Source: Prochlorococcus marinus str. MIT 1013 (GTDB taxonomy: Bacteria > Cyanobacteriota > Cyanobacteriia > PCC-6307 > Cyanobiaceae). Taken from it: 64,000 nt of DNA. Of this stretch, positions 44,291-53,367 are shown in pieces; within the stretch, counting starts at the first letter, position 1, and the number at the start of each line of letters is the position of its first letter. Made by a program: the position numbers and the translations under genes. The stretch is taken from contig NZ_CP114778.1 in NCBI RefSeq assembly GCF_027359395.1, positions 124,001 to 188,000 of the forward strand, in the 5' to 3' direction. The notes beneath the pieces were generated by a model, which saw nothing but the letters and a program-made list of their open reading frames with translations, did not search any database and was not told the origin of the DNA.

Positions 44291-46371
44291 TCTCCAAGAC
44301 TAGATGAATTTCCAGTATCTTTCCAGCTAAGGAATAAAGGCTCTAATGTCTTCTCTAATTCATTGATAGGCATTTTTTGTAGATATGGAGTTGCCAACCT
44401 TTTTAAATTAGTGCTACCACCAAGCCATAGTTGGTATTGATTTAGACCACTACCAACTAGCGCTAACTCTGCCATATACGGTCGAGCACAACCGTTTGGA
44501 CAGCCTGTAACTCTTACCAATATAGATTTATTAATCTCTAGTTTTTTTAATTGAGTGTTTATTCGCTTCAAGAGCTCTGGTAAAAATCTTTCTGCCTCTG
44601 TCATCGCTAGTCCACATAACGGCAGAGCTGGACAAGCCATTGCATGTCTAGCTATTGGCTCGGGGCTTCCTGGATTATTAAAACCAATATTAATCAGAGC
44701 ATTCTTTATACTGGCTTTTTGATAATTACCAATATTACACAAAAGTAAATCTTGGTTGGGAGTTAAACGCACATCCAAAGCGAATTTTTCAACTATATTT
44801 CTAAGCTCTTTCTTCACCTCTCCATTAAGCCTGCCTGATAATAGTGGTAGTCCAACAAACCATAGTTTCTCAGATTGTTGATGCCAGCCTAAATAGTCTT
44901 CAAGTATTGTATTCCCTTCGTTCCTTAAGGTGCCAATCTTTTTCGTAAAATATTTCGTTGTTAACTGTTTCTTAAACCAATCGACACCCATGTCATGCAA
45001 AACATATTTAAGTCTTGAGTGTCTTCGAGTTTTTCTATCTCCATAATCTCTTTGAAGAGCGAGAATAGATTGTACAAGCTCTAATATGTATTTTCCTTCT
45101 ACAAAACCGATGGGATCTGCTGTCCTCGCAAATGTCGTATCTAAGTTGTGTGTTCTACCCATACCTCCTCCTACATAGACATTACATCCAACTATAGCTC
45201 CTTTTGCATTAGTGAACGTCACTAGACCTATGTCATGAGTTAGAATATCCACAGAGTTATCTCCCGGCACTGTTGTTGCACATTTGAATTTTCTTGGTAA
45301 GTAGGTTGCACCATATAAAGGTTCATTTTTGTCACCACTAAAAACACCAGGATTTCGTTGAAGCTTTCTGTTCTTTTTGACTTCAGAGGTTGGCTTGATA
45401 GCATATTTCATCTCGCCATCAACCCATAAATCAATGTAGGTTTTCTCTGCTTTTTGGGGTGATAAAACATCGGCAATATCATTAGCTAATTTTCTAGCGG
45501 CAGGATAAGATCCTTTTTCGTAGGGGGCCGCTGGAGCCATTACATTTCTATTGACGTCTCCACAAGCCGCGAGGGTAGATCCCATTGATTTCACAATTGT
45601 TCCTATTACTTCTTTAATATTCTCTTTTTTGATTCCATGCATTTGGAAGCATTGACGAGTCGTCGCTCTAAGCGTTTTATTCCCTAGTCGGTCAGAGAGA
45701 TCATCTAATGCCACAAATAGGGGACCAGGGACCAAACCAGCTGGATTTCTTAGCCTCAGCATCATTTGCCAATCTTTACCTGTGCCGCCTCTTTTTCTAT
45801 GTTCTCGATCATCTTGTTGATAACTACCATGGAATTTTAAAAGTTGTACTGCGTCGTTTGTAAAGTGATCGCTGTCGTTTAATAATTCACTTTGTAGGGG
45901 TTCATTTAAGTAATTACTATCAGCTTTAAATTGTTCAAATTTCGATTTAGGAGAATTATTAGCTATGCAAGGCGATGGAATAGTCTTTTCTATTTCTTCA
46001 ACATTTGGACTTCTATTTTCCTCGAAATTCATCAGAGCTTCTATAGCTGCATTACTAAATCCAGCATCTTTCAAGTCTTTTTCAATGTTTTTTGGAGATT
46101 CTTTTGAATTACTATTTTTAATAGCCTCTATTCTTATTCCCTTTGGTAAGGATTTGTTGATCTGTTTGGTCTCTTCTTCTCTGAGCTTTTCATCGAACTT
46201 TTGTTGAATAGCTATTTCTGCTGAGCTTATGTTTTCTTCTGCTTCTTCTTTAGTATTGCCTATTTTTTTTACTACATCACATGTTCCAAAAGCATCCCTT
46301 AATTTACCCCTCGGTACAGCAACCCTGAGGTAAAAACCCGATCTTCCTGGTATTTTTATGATCTTAGGCAC
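44227..46371 (-). CDS. sir: Ferredoxin-sulfite reductase with an integrase-arm-like N-terminal extension
   Basis: A 714-residue frame. From about residue 143 (SKFEQFKADSNYLNEPLQSE) it is a normal sulfite reductase, with FHGSYQQDDREHR, RLRNPAGLVPG and the siroheme/4Fe-4S cysteines C580, C586, C624, C628 (CPALPLC, TGCPNGC). It reduces sulfite to sulfide with ferredoxin. Residues 1-70 are not from this family: PGRSGFYLRVAVPRGKLRDAFG and VVKKIGNTKEEAEENISSA resemble the arm-DNA-binding domain of tyrosine recombinases. The GTG at 46371 opens the frame, with a stop just upstream. A real sir start may be internal (ATG at codon 114, or TTG/GTG later). The 3' end overlaps the M15 gene by 64 bases. Confidence 0.88.
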   Translation of the reverse strand: MPKIIKIPGRSGFYLRVAVPRGKLRDAFGTCDVVKKIGNTKEEAEENISSAEIAIQQKFDEKLREEETKQINKSLPKGIRIEAIKNSNSKESPKNIEKDLKDAGFSNAAIEALMNFEENRSPNVEEIEKTIPSPCIANNSPKSKFEQFKADSNYLNEPLQSELLNDSDHFTNDAVQLLKFHGSYQQDDREHRKRGGTGKDWQMMLRLRNPAGLVPGPLFVALDDLSDRLGNKTLRATTRQCFQMHGIKKENIKEVIGTIVKSMGSTLAACGDVNRNVMAPAAPYEKGSYPAARKLANDIADVLSPQKAEKTYIDLWVDGEMKYAIKPTSEVKKNRKLQRNPGVFSGDKNEPLYGATYLPRKFKCATTVPGDNSVDILTHDIGLVTFTNAKGAIVGCNVYVGGGMGRTHNLDTTFARTADPIGFVEGKYILELVQSILALQRDYGDRKTRRHSRLKYVLHDMGVDWFKKQLTTKYFTKKIGTLRNEGNTILEDYLGWHQQSEKLWFVGLPLLSGRLNGEVKKELRNIVEKFALDVRLTPNQDLLLCNIGNYQKASIKNALINIGFNNPGSPEPIARHAMACPALPLCGLAMTEAERFLPELLKRINTQLKKLEINKSILVRVTGCPNGCARPYMAELALVGSGLNQYQLWLGGSTNLKRLATPYLQKMPINELEKTLEPLFLSWKDTGNSSSLGDHVTKLGSKSVMSLLTSSAAP

Positions 46372-46397
46372 TGGTACCTACACTGGTACCTACACTG
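46369..46397. repeat. 12-bp tandem repeat at the 5' end of the sir frame
   Basis: CACTGGTACCTA occurs at 46369-46380 and 46381-46392, then CACTG at 46393-46397: about 2.4 copies. It contains the self-complementary GGTACC. It lies directly at the GTG start of the long sir frame. It may be a protein-binding site (for example a promoter operator or recombinase arm sites) or a simple slippage repeat. Confidence 0.7.
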
Positions 46398-46552
46398 TAT
46401 CATTTTTCGTGTTGCTTAGTGCCTAATTGTTCAAATGAAACCATGAGTGAACAAATATCCATTCATTGAATATAAAATTTTTCCTAGGACACAGAATGTG
46501 GAAGTAATTCAAATTAAGATCTAATCTTATTTAAGAACATAAGGAAATCTTT

Positions 46553-48718
46553 TTGTCTACTTACCTTTTAGAAATCGGCACTGAGGAACTACCAGCTGAT
46601 TTGGCTGAATCTGTTATTTCGCAGCTTGAGTTAAATGTAAATAACGACTTGAATTCTTCTCAAATAAAATTTAGTGAAATAAGAGTTACTACTACTCCTA
46701 GAAGAATTGCATTAACGATTGAAGGGATTGCTCCTTTTTCTGAAGATAATATTTTAGAACGAAAAGGTCCTCCTGTTTCTCAAGCTTTTCATGATGGAGA
46801 ACCTACAAAAGCAGCAATTGGTTTTGCTAGAAGATATGACGTTCCTCCTGAAAAATTAGAGGTTCGAGAAACGCCAAAGGGTTCATTTGTTTTCGCTAAA
46901 TTAATTGAGAAAGGCAAGCCCGTTGCGAGTTTGTTGGCTGACTATTTACCTGGATGGATCAGCAAAATTCAAGGAAGAAGGTTTATGAGATGGGGCAAAG
47001 GTGATTTTCGCTTTTCTAGACCTATCCGTTGGATTGTTTCTTTGATTGATTCAGAGGTTTTACCTTTTAGAATTTTAGGGTGCGATCCAGAAATTAAAAT
47101 TGGTAATATCTCAAGACCACATAGGTTGCATGGCTCAACATTAGAGATAAAGAATGCGAAAACTTATTTTGATCAATTGGAGGAGGTCGGAGTAATAGTT
47201 GACAGAAATAGTCGCCTTTTAAATATCAATGATTTAGTTCTTAATCACGAAACAAATAAAAAAGTTAAGCCTGATCTGACGCAACCCCTTTTAAATGAGC
47301 TGACGGATTTAGTTGAGTCTCCTTTACTTGTGACTGGGAGTTTTGATGAATCTTTCCTAGATTTACCTCCAGAGGTGTTGTCCACAGTGATGAAGGTTCA
47401 TCAAAGGTACATACCTTTATATAACAAATTAAATATTGAGTTTGATCCATTATCACTAGACTCAAGAAATATTTTACTTCCTAGTTTTTTGTGTATTAGT
47501 AATGGATTATCTTTGGCAAAAGAAAATATTATTTTAGGTAATGAAAAAGTATTAAAGGCAAGGTTTTCTGATGCATCATTTTTCATAAAGTCAGATCTAT
47601 TAATTAATAGCTCTTCACGTATTAATAAATTAAAAGATGTAACTTTTGCTGAAGGATTAGGTTCTTTATATGAGCGAGTAAATAGGATAGAATGGCTTAC
47701 TAAATTATTGACATCAAAACTTAAATTTGATAAAGAGGATATTGAGAAATCTGTGAGAGTTGCACATTTTTCCAAGCATGATTTAGTTAGCAATATGGTT
47801 GGCGAGTTTCCAGAATTACAAGGAACTATTGGATCTAAATACTTACTTCATGAGGGTGAATCCAGAGATGTATGCCTGGGTGTTTTGGAACATTACAAAC
47901 CCAAAGGAACTTCTGACTCTCTCCCATCAAACGACCTTGGTAATGCGGTATCATTAGCTGAACGTTTTGAGTTGCTTTTCAGTATCTATGCTAAGGGAGA
48001 AAGACCTTCTGGCTCGTCTGATCCATATGCCCTGCGAAGAGCTGCTAATGGAATATTATTGATTTTATGGAATAAAGATTGGCAATTAAATATTAATGAA
48101 ATACAAAATGATTCACTAAGTTTTTGGCAGCAACTTTTCCCTTCTCTCCCTTTTGAAATAAGTTGTCTTTCTAGTGAGTTAAAGGAATTCTTTCGTCAAA
48201 GAATTATTAGTTTATTAGAAGAGAAAAATATTGACTTTGATATTATTCAGGCAATTGCAGGAGATACAACTTCAACATCAAAATTATTGGATGATCCAAC
48301 TGACGTTAATTTTCGATCTTCATTATTAATGGAAATGAGGAAAAATAATACACTTAATTTGTTGCAAGCTGTAGTAACTCGAGCCTCTAAGTTGGCAGCT
48401 AAAAGTTCTATCCCTAAAGACGTGATAGATCCTTCAGGTTTTGTAAATAAATCACTATTTGAGAAGGATTGTGAAATCGAAATGTTTAATGTTTTGGAGA
48501 AATTAAAACCTCTAGCTATAAATTGTGATCGTGTTAAATATAAATTATTAGCTGATGGTCTAGTCTCAAGTGCTGAAACTTTAGCCAACTTTTTTGATGG
48601 AGAAGGAAGTGTAATGGTTATGACTGATGATATTAATCTAAGAAATAACAGACTAAATCTACTGACAATCCTTAGAAATCAATCTTTGAAGATTGCCGAT
48701 TTCAGCAAGCTTAGTTAA
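46553..48718 (+). CDS. glyS: Glycyl-tRNA synthetase beta subunit
   Basis: A 721-residue protein. TYLLEIGTEELPADLA, KGPPVSQAF, FMRWGKGDFRFSRPIRWIV, LVESPLLVTGSFDESFLDLP and RPSGSSDPYALRRAANGILL mark the beta subunit of the heterotetrameric enzyme. The alpha subunit (glyQ) is not in this window. The start is TTG, preceded by AAGGAAA (46541-46547), and the usual N-terminus follows. It converges on chlP. Confidence 0.96.
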   Translation: MSTYLLEIGTEELPADLAESVISQLELNVNNDLNSSQIKFSEIRVTTTPRRIALTIEGIAPFSEDNILERKGPPVSQAFHDGEPTKAAIGFARRYDVPPEKLEVRETPKGSFVFAKLIEKGKPVASLLADYLPGWISKIQGRRFMRWGKGDFRFSRPIRWIVSLIDSEVLPFRILGCDPEIKIGNISRPHRLHGSTLEIKNAKTYFDQLEEVGVIVDRNSRLLNINDLVLNHETNKKVKPDLTQPLLNELTDLVESPLLVTGSFDESFLDLPPEVLSTVMKVHQRYIPLYNKLNIEFDPLSLDSRNILLPSFLCISNGLSLAKENIILGNEKVLKARFSDASFFIKSDLLINSSSRINKLKDVTFAEGLGSLYERVNRIEWLTKLLTSKLKFDKEDIEKSVRVAHFSKHDLVSNMVGEFPELQGTIGSKYLLHEGESRDVCLGVLEHYKPKGTSDSLPSNDLGNAVSLAERFELLFSIYAKGERPSGSSDPYALRRAANGILLILWNKDWQLNINEIQNDSLSFWQQLFPSLPFEISCLSSELKEFFRQRIISLLEEKNIDFDIIQAIAGDTTSTSKLLDDPTDVNFRSSLLMEMRKNNTLNLLQAVVTRASKLAAKSSIPKDVIDPSGFVNKSLFEKDCEIEMFNVLEKLKPLAINCDRVKYKLLADGLVSSAETLANFFDGEGSVMVMTDDINLRNNRLNLLTILRNQSLKIADFSKLS

Positions 48719-48738
48719 TTAGTTAATTAATATTGGTA

Positions 48739-50073
48739 TTATTTTTTACTGGTTTTTATACCACCTTTAATTGAACTTACGGCTAACATTTTATTAACTT
48801 CTTTATCATCTCTTACTGCGCTTGGTACTGGCTTGTATGTGCTTGGTGCTAGCGCCTTCCCTCTTAAAACAGAACCAATAGTTAATAGGGTAAGTTTTAA
48901 TTGTTGAAGCGGCTTCATTGCAACCACAGTTTTATAGAGATAGCTATCGAATGTAAGTCTTTGAACATCCATGTCACCACACATCTCTACGAAAGCCTCT
49001 CTTGCTCCATCACTGGTATAGAAAATTCTTTGGAGAATATCTAAAACTGTATATGTAGTTCCATACTTTTTATCCCATTTTTTTAAATATTTTTTTAGAT
49101 CATTCTCTGAGGGTATTGTTTTTCCATTTTGACTTGATTCGACAATTTGCTCAGCACACATTCTCCCGCTTTTGGCCGCAAAATAAATTCCTTCCCCTGA
49201 ACTTTTGGTTACATAACCAGCAGCATCTCCGACTAGAGCCATTCTTCCAACAACTCTTCTTGGTCGGGGATGCTCAGGTATTGGATGAGCTTCTACTTTG
49301 ATGACTTCACCATTTACGAGTCTCTTCTTTGCTCTCTCTCTAACACCAATCTGGAGGCTTTTTATTAAACTACCATTTTGTTTCATTGTTCCTGTTCCCG
49401 CTGCAACATGGTCGTATTTTGGAAAGACCCAACCATAGAAATCAGGTGATACATCTGTGCCTACATACATTTCGGCCCTGTCTTCGTAATACTTCATTTC
49501 CTCTTTAGGAAGTTTTATCCTTTCTTGAATTGCTACTGCGTAGTTGTAATCACCAGCATCCATTGCTTTTGCAACTCTGCTAGTTGCACCATCTGCCCCA
49601 ACAATTAAATCAACCTCTAGTTGCTTGCCTTTCTCTTCGGATTGGTCGTTAAGGATTTCTGTGTAATGAAGTGTATATGGACCTTGCTTGTTAGTACCAG
49701 TTTCTATTTTTGACACCAATCCATTTACTAATGTTGCGCCAAGTTCTGCGGCACGATTTCTCATAAATGAATCCATTACTTCGCGCCTCAACATGCCTAT
49801 ATATTCTTTGTCGCTTCCTGGATAAATATCATCCAAAATAATATCTACTTCTCTATTGGATGGAGATATCATTTTCATATTCCTGACTTTCCTATCAATA
49901 ATTGATTCAGGAAGATCAAATTCAGAAACCATACACAATGGAATAGCTCCTCCACAAGGTTTTGCATTATCAAGCTTTCTCTCGAAAATCCAAGTTTTAA
50001 TTCCCGCTTTAGCCAAAATTTCTGCGGCGCATGATCCACTTGGACCACCACCAATAACAGCAACTCTTAACAT
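48739..50073 (-). CDS. chlP: Geranylgeranyl reductase
   Basis: A 444-residue flavoprotein. LRVAVIGGGPSGSCAAEIL is the FAD site, followed by KPCGGAIPLCM, GADGATSRVAKAMD and GDAAGYVTKSSGEGIYFAAK. It reduces geranylgeranyl to phytyl for chlorophyll and tocopherol. It is full length and uses an ATG start. It lies between glyS, which converges on it, and the M15B gene, which diverges from it. Confidence 0.96.
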   Translation of the reverse strand: MLRVAVIGGGPSGSCAAEILAKAGIKTWIFERKLDNAKPCGGAIPLCMVSEFDLPESIIDRKVRNMKMISPSNREVDIILDDIYPGSDKEYIGMLRREVMDSFMRNRAAELGATLVNGLVSKIETGTNKQGPYTLHYTEILNDQSEEKGKQLEVDLIVGADGATSRVAKAMDAGDYNYAVAIQERIKLPKEEMKYYEDRAEMYVGTDVSPDFYGWVFPKYDHVAAGTGTMKQNGSLIKSLQIGVRERAKKRLVNGEVIKVEAHPIPEHPRPRRVVGRMALVGDAAGYVTKSSGEGIYFAAKSGRMCAEQIVESSQNGKTIPSENDLKKYLKKWDKKYGTTYTVLDILQRIFYTSDGAREAFVEMCGDMDVQRLTFDSYLYKTVVAMKPLQQLKLTLLTIGSVLRGKALAPSTYKPVPSAVRDDKEVNKMLAVSSIKGGIKTSKK

Positions 50074-50210
50074 CTTTGGATGAAAAATTTAGTTCTCTAT
50101 ATATAAAACTTACATCCTTCTCTGATAGAAAGTATAAAGATTGGAGATACTCGTTACTATCGAAACATCATTTTTGTGAATTTCAATTGTTTTGACCATA
50201 AGCAGATCGT

Positions 50211-50921
50211 ATGAATTACCAAGATGACATCCCGCTGGCCAAAAGGATTAGAACCATCAAAACCCTTACCACTAAATCTTTTTTGCGTTTAGGACTTCTA
50301 TTCGTTGGCCTTGGTATATCTTTAACGTTTTTAGCTGATAAATCATTATTACGCCAAACAGAATCTTTAGATGATTCGATTAACTCCACTGAGACAAATC
50401 AAAATAAAAGTTTGTTAGGCCATCTCCCTTACCCTGAGGCTTCAAAAAATGAGTTAATTCTTTTCTCTCCAGGTATTTATATTCATAAGGAAATTTATGA
50501 AAATTTTAAGGAAATGCAATTTATGGCGGCCCAAAGAGGGATTTCTTTACAACTATTAAGTGGTTATAGATCAATTGATTTGCAAAGAGATATTTTTTAT
50601 GAAAATAAATCTATTAGAAATCAAACTGCTGTTGAGCGATCTATGGTTTCAGCTCCTCCAGGCTATTCTGAACACAGCACAGGATATGCAATCGATGTAG
50701 GTGATGGGAATTATCCCGAGACTCATTTTGAGGTTGAATTTGAACAAACGCCTGCTTTTAAATGGATGAAGAGGTTTGCTCCTAAATATCATTTCGTTCT
50801 TTCATTTCCACCCAATAACAAACAAGGAGTAACTTATGAGCCTTGGCATTGGAGATTTGAAGGGACTGTTAATGCTTTAAGGAAATTTGAAGCTGCCAAT
50901 AAAGTTATAAAATTCAAATAA
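50211..50921 (+). CDS. M15B family D-alanyl-D-alanine carboxypeptidase-like protein (VanY type)
   Basis: A 236-residue protein with one N-terminal membrane anchor (residues 26-42, RLGLLFVGLGISLTFLA) and a periplasmic domain. The zinc site is EHSTGYAIDVGDG and EPWHWRF, and LSGYRSIDLQRDIFY is the usual Arg block. It probably trims the last D-Ala of peptidoglycan stems. It is the second M15-type gene in the window, the other being the dipeptidase at 43.5 kb. Confidence 0.87.
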   Translation: MNYQDDIPLAKRIRTIKTLTTKSFLRLGLLFVGLGISLTFLADKSLLRQTESLDDSINSTETNQNKSLLGHLPYPEASKNELILFSPGIYIHKEIYENFKEMQFMAAQRGISLQLLSGYRSIDLQRDIFYENKSIRNQTAVERSMVSAPPGYSEHSTGYAIDVGDGNYPETHFEVEFEQTPAFKWMKRFAPKYHFVLSFPPNNKQGVTYEPWHWRFEGTVNALRKFEAANKVIKFK

Positions 50922-51051
50922 GTTTGACTTAATTTTTTTATTTCCATTTTTTTATTCGATATGTTAATTGGCATTTAAAACAGCTAAAGGAAGTCATGGT
51001 GAGATATTCTTTAAGTTTCTATTAACCAAAGAAATTTAATTTTTTTAAATT

Positions 51052-52854
51052 ATGAGTTTTGATATACAGGCCATAAGGAATATCGCAATAATCGCTCACG
51101 TTGATCATGGTAAGACAACTTTGGTTGATGCACTTTTAAATCAATCCGGGACTTTTCGAGATAACGAGGAAGTTCCAACTTGTGCGATGGACTCAAATGA
51201 TTTGGAACGTGAAAGAGGCATAACAATTCTTTCTAAAAACACAGCTGTTACATATAACGATACCCGTATAAACATTGTTGACACTCCAGGTCACGCTGAT
51301 TTTGGAGGGGAAGTCGAGAGGGTTTTGGGTATGGTAGATGGCTGTCTTCTTGTTGTTGATGCCAACGAGGGACCAATGCCACAAACTCGATTCGTTCTAA
51401 AAAAAGCTTTAGAGCAGGGTTTAAGACCTATTGTCTTTGTGAATAAAATTGATCGTGCAAGAGTAGAACCTGAAACCGCGGTAGACAAAGTTTTAGATCT
51501 GTTTTTGGAACTAGGGGCTGATGATGATCAATGTGATTTTCCTTATTTATTTGGGAGTGGATTAGGTGGTTTTGCAAAGACTGATGTCAAAAGTGAAAGT
51601 GATAATATGAAACCTTTATTTGAAGCAATTATTAGGCAAGTTCCTCCTCCGGTAGGCGATCAGAATAAGCCTTTACAATTACAAGTCACCACTCTTGATT
51701 ATTCAGATTTTTTAGGAACGATAATTATTGGAAGAGTACATAATGGAGTGATTAAAAATGGCCAAAGGACTTGTTTGATAAAGGAAGATGGAAGCTTGAA
51801 AAAAGGAAGGATTAATAAACTATTAGGATTTAAGGGATTAAAAAGAATCGAAATAGATGAAGCAAATGCTGGAGATATCGTTGCCTTGGCTGGATTTGAA
51901 GATGTTTCTATTGGAGAAACCGTCGCCTGTCCTGATGAACCGAAGCCTTTACCTCTAATAAAGGTAGATGAGCCAACATTGCAAATGACTTTTGTTGTAA
52001 ATGATTCTCCATTTGCAGGAAAAGAGGGAAAGTTTGTAACTAGTCGGCAGTTGAAGGATCGTTTAAATAAAGAACTTCTTACGAATGTTGCATTAAGAGT
52101 CGAGGATACAGATTCTCCTGATCGTTTTTCTGTTAGCGGAAGAGGAGAGCTTCATCTAGGAATTCTTATAGAGACAATGCGAAGAGAGGGGTATGAATTT
52201 CAAGTTTCTCAACCACAAGTCATTTTTAGGACTATTGATGAAATCAAATGCGAGCCGGTTGAGACCCTAGTCCTTGATGTCCCTGAAGCTTCTATTGGCG
52301 CGTGTATTGAAAGCCTTGGGGTAAGAAAAGGTGAAATGCAAAATATGGAAACGGGAACTGATCATCGAACTCAGCTTGAATTTGTTATCCCATCAAGAGG
52401 CTTAATTGGATTTAGGGGTGAGTTTATTCGTGCAACAAGAGGTGAAGGGATTATGAGTCATTCGTTTTTTGAATACAGGCCATCAGTGGGAGATTTTGAA
52501 CAAAGGAGAAATGGAGTCCTTATTTCATTTGAAGAGGGTGTGGCTACCTTCTATTCCTTAAAAAATGCTGAAGACCGAGGACAATTTTTTATTACTCCTG
52601 GAGCCAAAGTTTATAAAGGAATGATTATTGGAGAGAATAATCGACCACAAGATCTTGAATTAAATATTTGCAAGGCTAAACAACTTACCAACATGCGATC
52701 AGCTGGTGCAGATGAGTTAGATCAATTGCAATCCCCAATTGAAATGACATTAGAAAGAGCTCTTGAATACATTGGACCAGGGGAGATGTTGGAAGTTACT
52801 CCTGAATCTATAAGGCTTAGGAAAATTAATGCAAAGAAAAACTTGAAAAAATGA
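51052..52854 (+). CDS. typA: GTP-binding protein TypA/BipA
   Basis: A 600-residue translational GTPase. [16 protein letters not shown] (G1), RERGITI (G2), [15 protein letters not shown] (G3) and NKIDR (G4) are seen, followed by the EF-G-like C-terminal domains with [20 protein letters not shown] and the TypA-specific [12 protein letters not shown]. TypA helps ribosome assembly and stress tolerance. Its stop overlaps the start of the DUF309 gene. Confidence 0.97.
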   Translation: MSFDIQAIRNIAIIAHVDHGKTTLVDALLNQSGTFRDNEEVPTCAMDSNDLERERGITILSKNTAVTYNDTRINIVDTPGHADFGGEVERVLGMVDGCLLVVDANEGPMPQTRFVLKKALEQGLRPIVFVNKIDRARVEPETAVDKVLDLFLELGADDDQCDFPYLFGSGLGGFAKTDVKSESDNMKPLFEAIIRQVPPPVGDQNKPLQLQVTTLDYSDFLGTIIIGRVHNGVIKNGQRTCLIKEDGSLKKGRINKLLGFKGLKRIEIDEANAGDIVALAGFEDVSIGETVACPDEPKPLPLIKVDEPTLQMTFVVNDSPFAGKEGKFVTSRQLKDRLNKELLTNVALRVEDTDSPDRFSVSGRGELHLGILIETMRREGYEFQVSQPQVIFRTIDEIKCEPVETLVLDVPEASIGACIESLGVRKGEMQNMETGTDHRTQLEFVIPSRGLIGFRGEFIRATRGEGIMSHSFFEYRPSVGDFEQRRNGVLISFEEGVATFYSLKNAEDRGQFFITPGAKVYKGMIIGENNRPQDLELNICKAKQLTNMRSAGADELDQLQSPIEMTLERALEYIGPGEMLEVTPESIRLRKINAKKNLKK

Positions 52855-53234
52855 TGACTCTTATAGATAAACAAGATGATTTATTTATTAATGATTCTCG
52901 TTTTGAACTAGGAATGAAATTATTTAATTCTTGTCAGTGGTACAAATCTCATGATGTTTTTGAAGAGATATGGCATGAGACTGGAGAGCCTGAAAGGCAG
53001 TTAATACAGGGCATATTGCAAGTGGCTGTTGCACAAGTTCATCTAGAAAATTGTAATTTAAATGGGGCGACGATACTTTACGGAGAAGCATTGGGTAGAT
53101 TAAAAAGATTTCACTTAACTAATTTTGGATTAGATATTGAAGGACTTTCTAATTGCGTTTCAAGGAGATTGGAAATCCTACAAATTGGTAGGGACCTAGC
53201 TGGTTGCAGCTTGCCTGTTCTCAGTTTGCTTTGA
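52851..53234 (+). CDS. DUF309 family protein
   Basis: A 127-residue protein. LFNSCQWYKSHDVFEEIWHE and RQLIQGILQVAVAQVHLENC are the landmarks of DUF309, with the conserved HDxxExxW and QGxxQxA patterns. Function unknown; a helical bundle is likely. The ATG overlaps the typA stop (ATGATGA), so the genes are coupled. Confidence 0.87.
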   Translation: MMTLIDKQDDLFINDSRFELGMKLFNSCQWYKSHDVFEEIWHETGEPERQLIQGILQVAVAQVHLENCNLNGATILYGEALGRLKRFHLTNFGLDIEGLSNCVSRRLEILQIGRDLAGCSLPVLSLL

Positions 53235-53318
53235 AAACTTTGTTAAACCTTTTATAGTATTGCTGTTAAATAGAGATGATTTTATATTATTTTTCTTGTT
53301 ATGCTGTTGCTTTGCTTC

Positions 53319-53338
53319 AATTTGGATTAATCCAAATT
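53319..53338. repeat. Perfect 20-bp palindrome in the gap before the membrane gene
   Basis: AATTTGGATTAATCCAAATT reads the same on both strands. It lies 29 bases before the ATG of the large membrane gene and has no T-run. It may be an operator; with its AT content, chance is also possible. A 22-codon frame at 53277 covers it. Confidence 0.5.
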
Positions 53339-53367
53339 ATATAGATCGACATTCTGCATAAATAAAA

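Noticed and set aside
48714-48734. TTAGTTAATTAGTTAATTAA repeat between glyS and chlP
   Set aside because: Very low complexity and at the stop codon of glyS; no function can be inferred.
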